Shown here in pieces: positions 51,678 through 61,626 of a stretch of 64,000 nucleotides of DNA (position 1 is the first letter of the stretch; the number at the start of each line of letters is the position of its first letter). The DNA comes from Trichomonas vaginalis G3 (taxonomy: Eukaryota; Parabasalia; Trichomonadida; Trichomonadidae). A program made the translations under genes and the position numbers. The DNA lies in the NCBI RefSeq assembly GCF_026262505.1, contig NC_067207.1:5836252-5900251 (forward strand). The letters run 5' to 3'. The notes below the pieces were generated by a model. That model was not told the origin of the DNA. It made no database searches and worked only from the letters and a program-made list of their open reading frames with translations.

Positions 51678-52262
51678 TTACTTGTATGGGCAAGCTGCAA
51701 GTATGAAGTCGACTATCTCAGTCTTTGTCTTGACGAGCTGGACGGCTCTTGCGAGTACGTCTGTTTTGCGGTCTCCAGCTGGTGTCTGACCTTCGTAATT
51801 GCGCATGTTCTTGAGAGCTCCAACTGTAAATGGTTGTAGGATGAAGAGTCTCTCAGACTGCTTGAGGTAGTCGTCTCTGTCTTTGACCGAATCTGTGGTA
51901 CGAGTCGAATCGGTCGATTTGAGGGAAGAGACTGAAAGCCTGTCGTCTTCCATTGGAGCTGTAGCATACTCTTTGCGTAAGCGGTTCAGACCTTCTTCGA
52001 AGTCTTGGTCTCTCTTGGACTGAGATTGGAATTGCTGGGGTGGAGCTTGCTGGAACATCCAAGGGTTGGGGAAGTAAGGCATAGGCTGAGGAGGGTAGTT
52101 CGGGAAGCCTTGTGGTGGGTAGTAACCTTGAGGTGGAAATTGGTAGTAATTTGGTGGAAGTACTTGCTGGAACTGAGGTTGCTGTGGTTGCTGAGGTGCA
52201 GGGGCTGGTGCTTTAGGTTCTTCTGGCTTTGGAAGGCATTCAGGAAGAGGAACGTCAGTCAT
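51678..52262 (-). CDS. Proline/glutamine-rich protein (B copy), about 194 residues
   Basis: Counterpart of 16523-17128; start MTDVPLPECLPKPEEPK after the palindromic array. The P/Q block is shorter than in A (one YYQFPPQG unit less), fitting slippage in the repeat. The C-terminal part is unchanged. Confidence 0.65.
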   Translation of the reverse strand: MTDVPLPECLPKPEEPKAPAPAPQQPQQPQFQQVLPPNYYQFPPQGYYPPQGFPNYPPQPMPYFPNPWMFQQAPPQQFQSQSKRDQDFEEGLNRLRKEYATAPMEDDRLSVSSLKSTDSTRTTDSVKDRDDYLKQSERLFILQPFTVGALKNMRNYEGQTPAGDRKTDVLARAVQLVKTKTEIVDFILAACPYK

Positions 52263-52271
52263 CCGTTTGTG

Positions 52272-52474
52272 TCCTGTCGGATGGAAGAACTTTTTCTGTC
52301 GGAAGGAAAAACTTTTTCTGTCGGATGGAAGAACTTTTTCTGTCGGAAGGAAGGAATTTTTCTGAAGTTCGACCAAAAAGTTCTCAATTTTCGAAAATTT
52401 GAATGGTTTACGGACGGACAACTGGAAGAGTTCTTCCTGTCGGATGGAAGAACTTTTTCTGTCGGAAGGAAGAA
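52272..52474. repeat. Palindromic array (copy 3)
   Basis: Same central spacer as copies 1 and 2, but arms are shorter and the palindromes partly lost (GTCGGATGGAAGAACTTTTT). Same place between divergent genes as in A. Confidence 0.88.
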
Positions 52475-52480
52475 CTTGGA

Positions 52481-52839
52481 ATGCAAGAAAGACTTGACGA
52501 GGCAATTTACCTAATTGAAATTAACGACTGCGTAAAAGACTACTTGCGCAAGGTCATGAAGCCCAAGGTCAAGTTCACCAGTATTTCTGGAAGGTCTACA
52601 CTTCAGCTCGAGACTTCGACTGGAATTCCAATTCAAATACCAGACGGGACAGCCTACGATGGCATAAAGGACGCCAAAGAGAAGCTCTTGTTAAGTTCCT
52701 AAACAAACGTCCTTGGATAAAAATACCAAACAAGGAGAACCCCCTACCCCATATGAAATTGGCAATTCAGTCTCTCCTTCACTTCTCGGGTCAGCCGTTC
52801 TACATAACCTGTGAAGGCGACATTCAGCCAGTTCAGTAA
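52481..52839 (+). pseudogene. Counterpart of the 119-residue protein, broken
   Basis: Starts MQERLDEAIYLIEINDC; ends GEGDIQPVQ-like as in A (GDIQPVQ). About one interruption. Divergent from the proline-rich gene. Confidence 0.6.
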
Positions 52840-52961
52840 ACATCTCATTTTAACTTCACTTTTTTTATGTTTTTACGCATGTGAAGAAGAAGCCTTCTGG
52901 TAAGTTTCTTATAGCCATATACATGGCACGCTTTGAGTAAAAACATTTTTTTCATTTTTGA

Positions 52962-53515
52962 ATGAAGCAAGTTAAATTCGTCCCACACCAAACTCAATGG
53001 ACCGATGAAGAGTTTCAAGCTATGGTTGAAGGTGTTGAGAACGACATAGACGGCGAACTTGAAGGAGCTCAAATCACAATTGCAACCAAAATTGCAGAAG
53101 TCAAGGAACAGATAGCTCCACTTAAAGCTACCAAAGCTACTCTTGACCTCATGGATAGTTACCGTTTAGATGTCAAGAGTGGAATAAGACAATTAAAATT
53201 AAAACTTCTAAACTATGAAGCTATACTCCAAAAGTTAGCAGAAATGAGAAGACTTTACCAGAGCTACTTACATGTAAGGGACTTACCTTCAAGCAGTCCG
53301 ACCAAAGATGAATTTGTTGACATTGTCCCAATTTTGTCCGAAAGTCAGCTCAGATGTTTCGAACTGCTCCCAACATATCCAGAATATGAACGTTTGCCTG
53401 AACTCTTCCGCAATCTCAAAAAACGTTTTTTGGTTCTCATGTTCGAAACTTTTATCGGAAGAGACAACAAACGTTCAGAAGAAGAACAAGATATTATTTT
53501 AAACTTGTTGTATGA
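52962..53515 (+). pseudogene. Counterpart of the helical 194-residue protein, fused to unrelated sequence
   Basis: Nearly identical to 15171-15755 over most of its length (MKQVKFVPHQTQWTDEEFQA). The open frame continues to 53639 through polymerase-remnant sequence on the opposite strand, which is a chance fusion. Confidence 0.65.
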
Positions 53516-54180
53516 CTTTTCCAACTGTATAGTTCCTTCCCGGGAACTCACCATCTTCGTTTGGAATTCCAGTCGGAATATATTGGACAAACCTCATGTA
53601 TGCAGCGTTAAGGTCGACATAGTATATTTTTTCATCTGAGTCGAACTTGTCGCAACCTATTGGTCCAGTTTGTGGAAATTCAAGTGAGTCTCTTATCTTC
53701 TGAGAAACTTCTCCTGTTATCTCATAAACATCGTCGAAGCAACCTGTTTCATATAAAACCTTCTGACCTAACTCAGATACTCTCCAATACAATTTGACGT
53801 CAATTGGATGTCTCAATGGAAGTTTGTTTATAGCATCTTGAAGTTCTTGCAACCTCATTGGAAGTTCTTCTGGTTCAGGTTGGTATCCGAACATACCAAC
53901 CCCTTGTGGAACTGTGTACTTCTTTTGTACTAGAACTTTGTCTGGAACAACTTTTGGTCTTGCTAACAATGAAAAGTTTGTTTCGTCTTTTGGTACAAAA
54001 GTTTCTGTCAGCTTGTCATCTGGAATTGGTTCCAACAAACCTTTCTCGAAAAGAATGTTTACAGCTCTGACAATGTTGCACTTACTTTTACCAAAGAATG
54101 GGTTTGTAAGACTTTCGTTCAACATGAAGTGGTTGTGGACAATTACAATCTTCAACCATGGTAAGTCTTTGTCAACAACC
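53516..54180 (-). pseudogene. Family B DNA polymerase remnant of element B
   Basis: Matches an internal part of the A polymerase, including YYVDLNAAYM (motif A). No complete polymerase gene is present in B. Orientation and order fit the shortened right arm. Confidence 0.85.
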
Positions 54181-54243
54181 CATACCAGCTAATGAAGGTT
54201 GACTTGGTTTAGTTTGGAAACTAAACTTTGGTTTTGGTTTATA
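54181..54243 (-). pseudogene. Short remnant of the 194-residue upstream-of-polymerase protein
   Basis: About 60 bases match the end region of the gene at 11207-11791. Lies between polymerase and methyltransferase remnants in the same order as in A. Confidence 0.7.
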
Positions 54244-54398
54244 GGACCTCTCTCATATTCTATCTTGTCATATCTAAACTCATAGTCATGTATGTCCTCT
54301 AACCATCTCATAACGGTTTCCAAACCACTTTTATCGGATGTAAAGTAAAAACATGGATGGTTATGTAAAACGTCTAAAGTTTCTAAAGAGTCTCTCAA
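54244..54398 (-). pseudogene. D12 methyltransferase remnant of element B
   Basis: Contains FYFTSDKSGLETVMRWLEDI and RYDKIEYERGPIN, the C-terminal part of the methyltransferase at 5250-6067. Adjacent to the methyltransferase-type end, as in A. Confidence 0.8.
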
Positions 54399-54520
54399 AG
54401 TATACTTCCTTGGAACGCCCGTAACTTTTCCTGTAGCGACGATAGACCCTTACTTGTCCGGACAAAGTTATACTATTTTGAGTGCTCTACAAAAAAAGTC
54501 AACAGCGACGACTCTCAAAA
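54394..54520 (+). repeat. 125-bp subterminal segment shared with element A (28983-29107)
   Basis: Contains CTTGGAACGCCCGTAACTTT and GACGATAGACCCTTACTTGT. In A it lies about 1.4 kb inside the capsid end; here it lies about 150 bp inside the methyltransferase end, in the same orientation relative to the nearest end. Confidence 0.85.
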
Positions 54521-54528
54521 ATTTTTAT

Positions 54529-54566
54529 GGGCTAGAAGGGGCGCAGCCCCTGGAAAGCCCCACAGT
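54529..54566 (-). repeat. Extra terminal-repeat-like hairpin inside the right end
   Basis: GGGCTAGAAGGGGCGCAGCC and CCTGGAAAGCCCCACAG echo the terminal repeat, with stem GGGGC-GCA-GCCCC. It lies 24 bases inside the true right repeat. Confidence 0.75.
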
Positions 54567-54589
54567 ACCAAAAAAACTTCATTTATACT

Positions 54590-54663
54590 AAACATCTTCG
54601 GGGCTAGAGGGCACGAAGTGCCAGGAAGCCCCACTTCCTTTTTTTTTTTTTTTTTTTTTTTTT
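54590..54663 (-). repeat. Terminal inverted repeat, right end of element B
   Basis: Reverse complement of the left repeat except the hairpin stem (GGCAC/GTGCC here), ending in a poly-T run of about 26 bases. Confidence 0.93.
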
Positions 54664-54669
54664 CTACAA
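54664..54669. repeat. Target-site duplication of element B, right copy
   Basis: CTACAA, identical to 30880-30885. Confidence 0.88.
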
Positions 54670-54714
54670 ACTTTGAAACATAATTTACATTCTTTTTTCA
54701 ATTATTTTTGGAGA

Positions 54715-55284
54715 ATGTTTCGATGGAATGGTGATTCTGATATCTCAAACATCACACCAAGATCGATTCACAATCCTGCATATGGATTCTTTTATGATAA
54801 GAAATCTACAAATAGAAATCTTTCAGTCGCAGATTCAGAAGGAATTTCTCAATTCCAAATTTCTCTTGTAGATCATAAAAATGAAACTATGAACGTCGAG
54901 TATAATCCTTTAGATGTATTTCTAAACGCAAAACGGCTTAATACTTCAAAAAATTCCTCCACCACCAATTCCACCAAAGCGGCAAAACTTGAGATCGGGA
55001 TATACATTATACATGAGAGAAGTTAGGCCGATAGTTCATGAAAGAAATCCTGACATTCCTTTTGGTACAACAACAAAATGGTTGCAAAAAGTTGGAATGA
55101 GTTAACACCAGCAGAACAAGAGGAATACAACATAAGAGCACAAAACATGCCAGATTTACAAGAAGATTATCACAATGAAATGGAACAACAAAACGAATTT
55201 TATGGAATCAGACAACAGATACCTCCGCTTAATCAGGATAACCAAGGACACTCTCTTTACGATATTAATCATTTTCAAAATTAG
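54715..55284 (+). CDS. HMG-box protein with two frameshifts
   Basis: Likely DNA-bending nuclear protein. An N-terminal part (MFRWNGDSDISNITPRSIHN) of about 80 residues is followed by a single HMG box spread over frames: YTLYMREVRPIVHERNPDIP in one and MVAKSWNELTPAEQEEYNIR in the next, then a Q/E/N-rich tail. The shifts fall in A runs at 54948-54953 and 55075-55078. Start supported by TTTTTTCAATTATTTTTGG just upstream. Element B ends 51 bases before the ATG, so the core promoter is probably kept. Frameshifts may be sequencing errors or early decay. Confidence 0.75.
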
Positions 55285-56159
55285 TTCGCAAAAAAATTAT
55301 TATTCAATTCGAATTTTATTTAATTAATTCTATATCACTCCGTCCTCTCAACAAATGCATGCATCCTTTCTATTCTTATTTAGATATTTTCAGAACAAAA
55401 TTTAATTTTTCACATATTTTGCATTCCAAGCCAACTGTCCTGTTCCTACTTAATGAACAAGATGTTTATTATTTGAATAGTTTCAAATTTGTTTGACTTT
55501 TTCGATATTTATTTGTTTGATATTATTTTTACCTAAAAATAAAAATTTATAGTTTTTAACAAATAGAATGTACCTATGATAAGACATTGGGAAGGGCAGG
55601 CTCTTCCATATTCATCATCATTTTTATTCCGGAATTTCAACTTGAATTTTTCATTTAAAATAGGCTTCGATATGAAAGGCCTGTCTTATAGTTGGCCTTC
55701 AGGCAAAATAATTGCTTTGAATAGATTCTGAAATCTGGAAAATAGTCATAAAAATGACTGTAAAGAATAAAATTATATGTATCATCTTATTCTGAGATAA
55801 GAATTTCATAAAATAAATGATGTAAACTGTATCTCACAAATATCTGAAATTGACTAAAGACGTTTAAAATCAGAAATCAAATAAATAAAACCAAATAACC
55901 GAGTTTTGTTTTGAGAACAAATTAATCCTCTAAAATGAATCTTATTTCCGATGAAATTTGCATTTTCCAAAAATTTCGCATAAATTTCATTGGAATTGAA
56001 CAATAACCCATTCGGCATTAAAAATCTTGAGGTAAGTTCTATCAGAAAGCAAAAGTAAACTGTGAAATCCCAACAACAAAACTATATGTTTATTGACAAT
56101 AATTTAGTGAAATAGTATAATTCATAGATGACATACGAAATATATACAACTAATCGAGC
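55285..56159. other. Intergenic, AT-rich
   Basis: Lies between convergent 3' ends of the HMG-box and Myb genes. About 870 bases, no open frame of note, no repeat or RNA gene recognised. Confidence 0.65.
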
Positions 56160-56699
56160 TCACTCTGGAAACATTGACTCGAGTCCAAAACCCTTTACAT
56201 CTTTTTCAGTCCATAATTGCTCGATCAAGTCTTCAGCCATATCCTTTGCCGGCTCGTGCTCTATTTTAGGTGGATCTGGCAGTTTTTTAGGTTTCTCCAT
56301 GGATATTTTCTTTTTCCGCATGATGTGAACGTTATATCTATTCTTGAGTGAATTGGGAGATCTTCCTTTAAAGAATGAAGAAATTTCTACCCATTTAGGT
56401 CCGAATTGCTGGACTTTTAATATGATTTCTCGGTCTTCATCTGGTGAAAAATCATCGTGGCGAATACCAGGTGCCAAATATGCTAGAATATCTTTCGCGG
56501 CACTGCCTACTTGTTTTAGATAAGCAGTACTTTGATATTACTTTCCAGTTTTCTGTTCCGAAAACATCAACTAAAAATCTCAAAAGATTATCTTCTTGAG
56601 TGGTGAAACGTTTTTTTTTGTGATTGATTCTTCCAATGTTAGCTTGTTACACTGCCCAAGCAGATTGTTATATTCATTGATTCTATCATGAGGAATCAT
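56160..56699 (-). CDS. Myb-like (R2R3-type) DNA-binding protein with frameshifts
   Basis: Trichomonads have many two-repeat Myb proteins that bind promoters. Start MIPHDRINEYNNLLGQCNKL (ATG 56699-56697). First repeat: KRFTTQEDNLLRFLVDVFG, ENWKVISKYC and SRQCRERY. Second repeat: FSPDEDREIILKVQQFGPKW and GRSPNSLKNRYNVHI. A short P/K-rich tail follows (EKPKKLPDPPKIEHEP). The three stretches lie in different frames; one shift is likely at the nine-T run 56611-56619 and the other near 56480-56495. Either sequencing error or a pseudogene. The conserved tryptophan and helix-3 residues are kept, which favours error. Confidence 0.75.
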
Positions 56700-57498
56700 G
56701 GAATATTATTGAATTTCTTATTTCTTGATGTTTACGTAATTCAATTTTTGAGAATAGTTTTGAATTTTGTTCGAGATAATCGTTTTGATGTGGGTTTCCA
56801 TTTTCAATGAATCATAAACAGCCACGAGAAAGAGATTATTGCATAGTGGTTGAAAGTATTTCAAAAATAAATTGGATTTGAGAGGATGACCTCACACATT
56901 CATTATAAAATTTGCAAGCCAAATTATCGTTGAAAATAGTTTACGATGCCTTCCTATAAGTTTTCGTATTTTCATACAAGAATTTTGAAAGGAAAAGTAA
57001 TTTTTTCTTAATTTATCCATGATATGTATGTTCTATAATGATTGCCTTTCAATAATATTTCATAAATTAATTAATGATGAAATCATAAAAGTGACAACGA
57101 TAGATCAACTATACCTGGATTAGTGATAGTATTTCTATTTATCTATTATCTTTAATTTTTGAGAACTTATTCAATTCATAAGACCAAAAAATGTTGTATA
57201 AAAATTAATATATTAAAAATTAATAGATCAAATTAAATTTCAATTAAAATCTGAATTATTTCAAAATTCAAAATCGAAATTTATCAAATGGTCAATGAAA
57301 TTGAATTTGAATTTCGAATACCACCACAAATAATCGAGAATCTCCTGATTGGATATCTTAAAATCGCAATTTTCAAAATAATCTTTATTAAGGGTTCACT
57401 ATTTTCCCGAATAAATCATCAAATTGTATTAGCTGTCGCCTATAATAGACCGCTCGGGTTATTAAATCCCAAAAATGCATATTGAGATTTTTCAGATT
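56700..57498. other. Intergenic, AT-rich
   Basis: Upstream of the Myb gene. One 65-residue open frame (57288-57485) has biased composition and no supporting leader; otherwise nothing recognised. Confidence 0.6.
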
Positions 57499-57506
57499 CA
57501 AAAATC
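57499..57506. repeat. Target-site duplication of the 1.76-kb transposon, left copy
   Basis: CAAAAATC, repeated at 59270-59277. Confidence 0.7.
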
Positions 57507-59269
57507 GGTAAAAAAGGGGGTTGGCGTCCTAAGGCGTCCTGATGTAAATTTCTCAAAATTGTGATATTTACATCACATTTTTGAGAGGTTTATGGGCGTC
57601 CTAAGGGAAAATTGAATAGCTAGGGCGTCCCGAATTTTCATTCTAAGATTTAAATATATTATATACTTAAGTATAATACAAGCAATATAAAAATTAAATT
57701 TTTATTATGTTAACTTATAAGAAATTTTTTTGAATTATCGTTGATTTATTGTAATCTTTCCAGGCTATACTTTTGAAATCAACTTTACCTGTCATACGCA
57801 TTAATGTAGTAGATGTCCAGGTGTAGCTATTATATCCCAGCAACATTGGTATTTTATCATTGTAAGATATCAAAATGAAGCGTTTTTTCAGATATAATTT
57901 TTCGTAAATTTTTCAAAAATAAGATGGTAAAAAAGCCTCGACTTGCTCGAAAAATAACAATTTTTTTACTTGTCAAAATAACCCTTTTACAGCATGGGCA
58001 GCTATTCAATCACGATTTCTTTTTCTAAAAGTATATTTTTCAAAAAAAATTAAGATCAAATTCGACAATTTCTTGATGAAAGCAAAAATATTACACATAC
58101 TTCTAGATGCATGGGATAAAATATGCAATTATTCAATCAATTCGCATGATTTGAAAAAAAAATCTAAATTTGAAAAGGTGACCAAACTATTTTTTGAAAG
58201 TCCGCCATAACTTTAAGGTACTATTTCAGCGTGTACAATGAATACAAAAATTCTAAGAGTGCCACATAAAATAGTACTTTAGACTTGAGTTAATGCTACC
58301 AAGCAAATGTTAAAAAGATGACTTTAGTGTTTTGATAATCAAAGATTAAAATCATTATTGTCTAAATCAATAATCATAACGACAGAAGTTAATGTTTTTT
58401 CATAAGTGCTTTAAATCCACTTTTAAAAGTATACCTCAAAAATCAAAATATCAAAAAAAATTGGCCGATAGGTTTGGCTTTAATTTTTGTCTGCTTTTAT
58501 GATTTGATATGGATGTTATAATTTTAAAAGTTGAGCCAAATTCACCAATAGATTTTTGAGATTTGCAAATACTCAATAATTTTCAGCGTGTTATCTTTTA
58601 TTAAAAGAACTATTTGGTTTCAGTATCATATAAATTGATATTTACTTTCTATTTGAACCTTCATTTAGCTAATGATTTAATAATACAGATTTCATCTAGT
58701 CCTTATAAGAGAATTTTGAATTTGTTATAATAAAAAACAAACAGATATAGCTTACACTTCTAATAACATGCTATTAATTTTCTTAAAATTAAAAAAAAAT
58801 ATCAACTTTTAAAAACAGAAACTTAACATCCTTAGGTCAATGGATTTTGATGTGAGATACATTTAATCTGTTTTTCTTTTTTTATTTTAAATAATTGAAT
58901 ATTTATAGTTGTTATGGGTCTTACATCATGTAAAACGAATTTTCTTAAAGTAAATTTACTTTTTCTTCAATCTTTCTTACATATTTATTAAAAAAAAATT
59001 ATCCAAAAAAAGATGTTTTAGAATGAAAAAAAATAGAAAAATCTTCATTTATAGTCTTTCTTGAATGTATACGTTTTGATTTTTTTCTTTTTTAAAAATT
59101 CAATTTCTAGAAAAATCGAGAAAAAATCATTTTCTTCTATTTTTTAGGACGCCATACCCATTGAAATCTCCTCTCAGGACGCCATAAACTATTCAATTAT
59201 GGTGTAAACTTCTCAAAAATTGAATAGTTTACATCAGGACGCCTTAGGACGCCAACCCTTTACGCGCCC
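57507..59269. mobile_element. Non-autonomous DNA transposon, 1763 bp, with ~110-bp terminal inverted repeats
   Basis: Left end carries GGGTTGGCGTCCTAAGGCGT and CCTGATGTAAA; the right end is its reverse complement (CATCAGGACGCCTTAGGACG, CCAACCC). Each end repeats GGCGTCC about three or four times over roughly 110-140 bases, along with TTTGAGAAG/TTTACA blocks. The interior is AT-rich, with no open frame above about 60 residues, so no transposase is present. It is flanked by 8-bp direct repeats CAAAAATC. An 8-bp duplication is typical of hAT elements, but the ends do not show the classic hAT start, so the superfamily stays open. Confidence 0.75.
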
Positions 59270-59277
59270 CAAAAATC
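59270..59277. repeat. Target-site duplication of the 1.76-kb transposon, right copy
   Basis: CAAAAATC, matching 57499-57506. Confidence 0.7.
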
Positions 59278-59614
59278 TAGCTTCTGTTTCAATTTCATGA
59301 TTTCAAATAATTAAGGCAGATATGTCTGTATTATAATCATATCATTTGATTGAAAAAATTAGCAAATTTGCATTTCTAAAAATTTCTTCGTAATTTGCAT
59401 CAAAATTGAGAAAAATATATCCTTCGTGTACATCAATTTTGGACATGTAATTCATTTCAAATAAGATCAAAAATCAATCTGAAACTTCTTCTTTCTCAGT
59501 TCGAACGATCTGTTTTTAATTTATTAGGAACGAACAATAATTTTAATACTCTCAAACCCAAAACTGTGAAGAATGGCATAGCGTGGCAGTTTTTTTTTTC
59601 AACTCTACAAGAAA
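59278..59614. other. Intergenic, upstream of the Q-rich gene
   Basis: AT-rich; ends in a T run followed by TCAACTCTACAAGAAA before the ATG, resembling a trichomonad initiator region. Nothing else recognised. Confidence 0.5.
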
Positions 59615-60285
59615 ATGAACTATCCTCAAAAGAATCAGCAAATTCAAGGAAATATGCAATACGATCCTAAAAATAGGATGTATGCTTCTCAACAAATGTA
59701 TTTAGATATGCATACTGCGCAAATTCCATATCAAAATTCATATAAAAGCCCTCACAGCAGTAAAGTAGCAATTTTGCAAACACCTCAGATGATGATGACT
59801 CCACAACAACAATTAAATCAAAACCTCGTCAATCAAATTCCATTTCAAACTTTAAATGCTCAGCAGCAAGCCTATATATCACAAGCTATCCTCAGCCAAC
59901 AGTCTATGATGCAAGCAAATCCATTAACTTCTCAAACACCCCCACAATTAATTCCTCAACAAAATTTGGCCGCACAGCAATCAACATTATTAGCAATTCA
60001 ACCACAATATCAAACGACAAGAGGATATGATCATACAAAACGACTTACCGATTCAGCAAAGCAAAAATTGATAAAACAGAAATCCCACAACAAGTAATAA
60101 ACATCCAGACACCGATGACACCTAAAAGTACTCCACTAGATTCTTCACCGAAAAATTCCGATGAACCAAAAACAAGTGCAAAACAAAATTTAATGTTTTT
60201 CACTCCTTCACCTCCTACTGGCTGCTTTACAATAGTTCGTCGTGGAAATCTACCAGAGATTCGTTTTGAATACCAAGGCCTCTGA
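59615..60285 (+). CDS. Q-rich low-complexity protein with one frameshift, about 223 residues
   Basis: The first frame (160 residues) is rich in Q, N, M and P (MNYPQKNQQIQGNMQYDPKN). It slips near 60057-60082, an A-rich stretch; the next frame continues with KTEIPQQVINIQTPMTPKST and a distinct end (SPPTGCFTIVRRGNLPEIRF) to a stop at 60283-60285. That end looks like a conserved short motif rather than chance. No family recognised; a regulatory or RNA-binding scaffold is possible. Convergent with the acyltransferase-like gene, ends 106 bases apart. Confidence 0.65.
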
Positions 60286-60390
60286 TTTCCATATGTTATT
60301 CCAAAATTTTTATTCATAAATTGTCTTAATTTGTTTTTTAAAATTTAAAAAGATTATGTTTTTACTCAATTCTATTTTTATGTATTGGTT

Positions 60391-61617
60391 TTACATCTTA
60401 CTTTGGAATTCAACAATTCTTTTAACAGCATCTTCGATCTTTTCATCAAATTTAATGTTCTGAAGAGCGAATTTCATTGATTTGGCGAAATATTCAGCTT
60501 CACGTGCTGGGAAGTGCGATGGCATGAAGTTGTATCTGTATTTAAGGAATCTTCCGGCTTCGCTCTCAACTGTATGAGAAAAGATCGTAGCTTGTGGGGA
60601 ATAAGGATTTTCAAACATTTCTGTATGGATTGTAACGTTTGAAATTGGTCTCTTGAATTTCAATTTTCCGATATGAGACAAAGCGAGGAAAGAATAGTTT
60701 CCTTGCTTAGCCCATCCCTTGAATCCCTTTATCTCCTCCTGATTTGTTGTTTGTGTGAGTCTAAGACCAGGAGTATGGAACTTTCTTTCGAAATTCTCGC
60801 GCATTCTTGCAGCGAGGTCTCCAACCTTCTCTGATGGCTTCGCATCGGCTACAACATCGATATTTGACATCTGAAGTGGGTGTGATGGATCAAATTTGTC
60901 GGATTTGCGGAGATTAACGCAAGTCATGAGTCCCAATTTATCGTATTCGCCATTCATTGCAACAGCAGCAAGCATTTCGGATGTCCAAAGGGATTCTGTT
61001 AATTTGGAAACTTTTTGGGTTCTTTTATTGTAGCAGGAAAGTTTTTCGAAAGGAATCATCTTCTGGATGAATTGGTTTGGTCTGTGATGTGGTTCATCTT
61101 CCTTGAAATGATGGTTAAGATGAGATAAATCTGTAACATTTGTTTCTGGGAGTGGACGGTTCTTTATTTCTTCTTCAAAGAGGCTTTCTTGGCTGTAGAA
61201 CTTTGTAACAGGTTCTTTTGGAATGCTGCCGTTCTGTAATGCCTCAACTAATTGAATAATAAACATTCCATCGGTGACTGAATGTGATGCGTCGACAACA
61301 ATCTTGTTATCGCTTACAAACATTGTCGCAAGAGCTTCTGTATACGGTGTTCTGTTCTTAGAAGCATATGTTGTTGCTAATTCAAGTGAATTATCAGCGA
61401 ACTTTGGGATTCTTTTGATTGTAATAGGATCTTTGTTTTCAGCAATCTCATCCTTTCCAACTAATTTTGTGTGAAGGCCAGCAAAGGAACGATCGACCAT
61501 TCTAATATAGTCTTTTACAACAGATTTATCAGAGAATTCAAGACCAAACTGTACATGACAGTCAAATGGAATCAAACATCCTTCTAAGAATCTTAATTTT
61601 CTGTAGGGTTGAATCAT
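60391..61617 (-). CDS. CoA-dependent acyltransferase-like protein (HxxxDG family), 408 residues
   Basis: The chloramphenicol-acetyltransferase/condensation-domain superfamily uses an HxxxDG motif as catalytic centre; here HSVTDGM at about residue 112. Further landmarks are CVNLRKSDKFDPSHPLQMSN (about 240) and GNYSFLALSHIGKLKF (about 312). Length and layout fit the alcohol O-acetyltransferase or condensation-like single-domain type. Substrate unknown. The ATG lies only nine bases from the divergent start at 61627, so any 5' leader is very short. The only host gene here that is wholly open. Confidence 0.8.
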   Translation of the reverse strand: MIQPYRKLRFLEGCLIPFDCHVQFGLEFSDKSVVKDYIRMVDRSFAGLHTKLVGKDEIAENKDPITIKRIPKFADNSLELATTYASKNRTPYTEALATMFVSDNKIVVDASHSVTDGMFIIQLVEALQNGSIPKEPVTKFYSQESLFEEEIKNRPLPETNVTDLSHLNHHFKEDEPHHRPNQFIQKMIPFEKLSCYNKRTQKVSKLTESLWTSEMLAAVAMNGEYDKLGLMTCVNLRKSDKFDPSHPLQMSNIDVVADAKPSEKVGDLAARMRENFERKFHTPGLRLTQTTNQEEIKGFKGWAKQGNYSFLALSHIGKLKFKRPISNVTIHTEMFENPYSPQATIFSHTVESEAGRFLKYRYNFMPSHFPAREAEYFAKSMKFALQNIKFDEKIEDAVKRIVEFQSKM

Positions 61618-61626
61618 TTTTGAAAA

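Larger units (their letters stand above)
30886..54663. mobile_element. Polinton/Maverick element B (23.8 kb), broken, no recognisable integrase
   Basis: Inverted relative to A. The left (capsid) half runs collinear with A at near identity from about 30960 to 41030. A B-specific block with KilA-N genes, repeats and a minisatellite occupies about 43240-51100. The right arm keeps A's gene order in strongly shortened form, with polymerase and methyltransferase as remnants and no integrase or fibre genes. The perfect target duplication and near identity to A indicate a recent insertion, presumably helped by another element's integrase. Roughly 15-20 interruptions in all. Confidence 0.93.

Noticed and set aside
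5070-54663. Bacteriophage or bacterial contamination, suggested by fibre, methyltransferase, HNH and KilA-N genes
   Set aside because: Both elements have Polinton terminal repeats, one has a 6-bp target duplication in host DNA, and trichomonad genes flank both sides.
57288-57485. 65-residue frame upstream of the small transposon
   Set aside because: Biased hydrophobic composition, no leader and no family pattern; kept only as intergenic.
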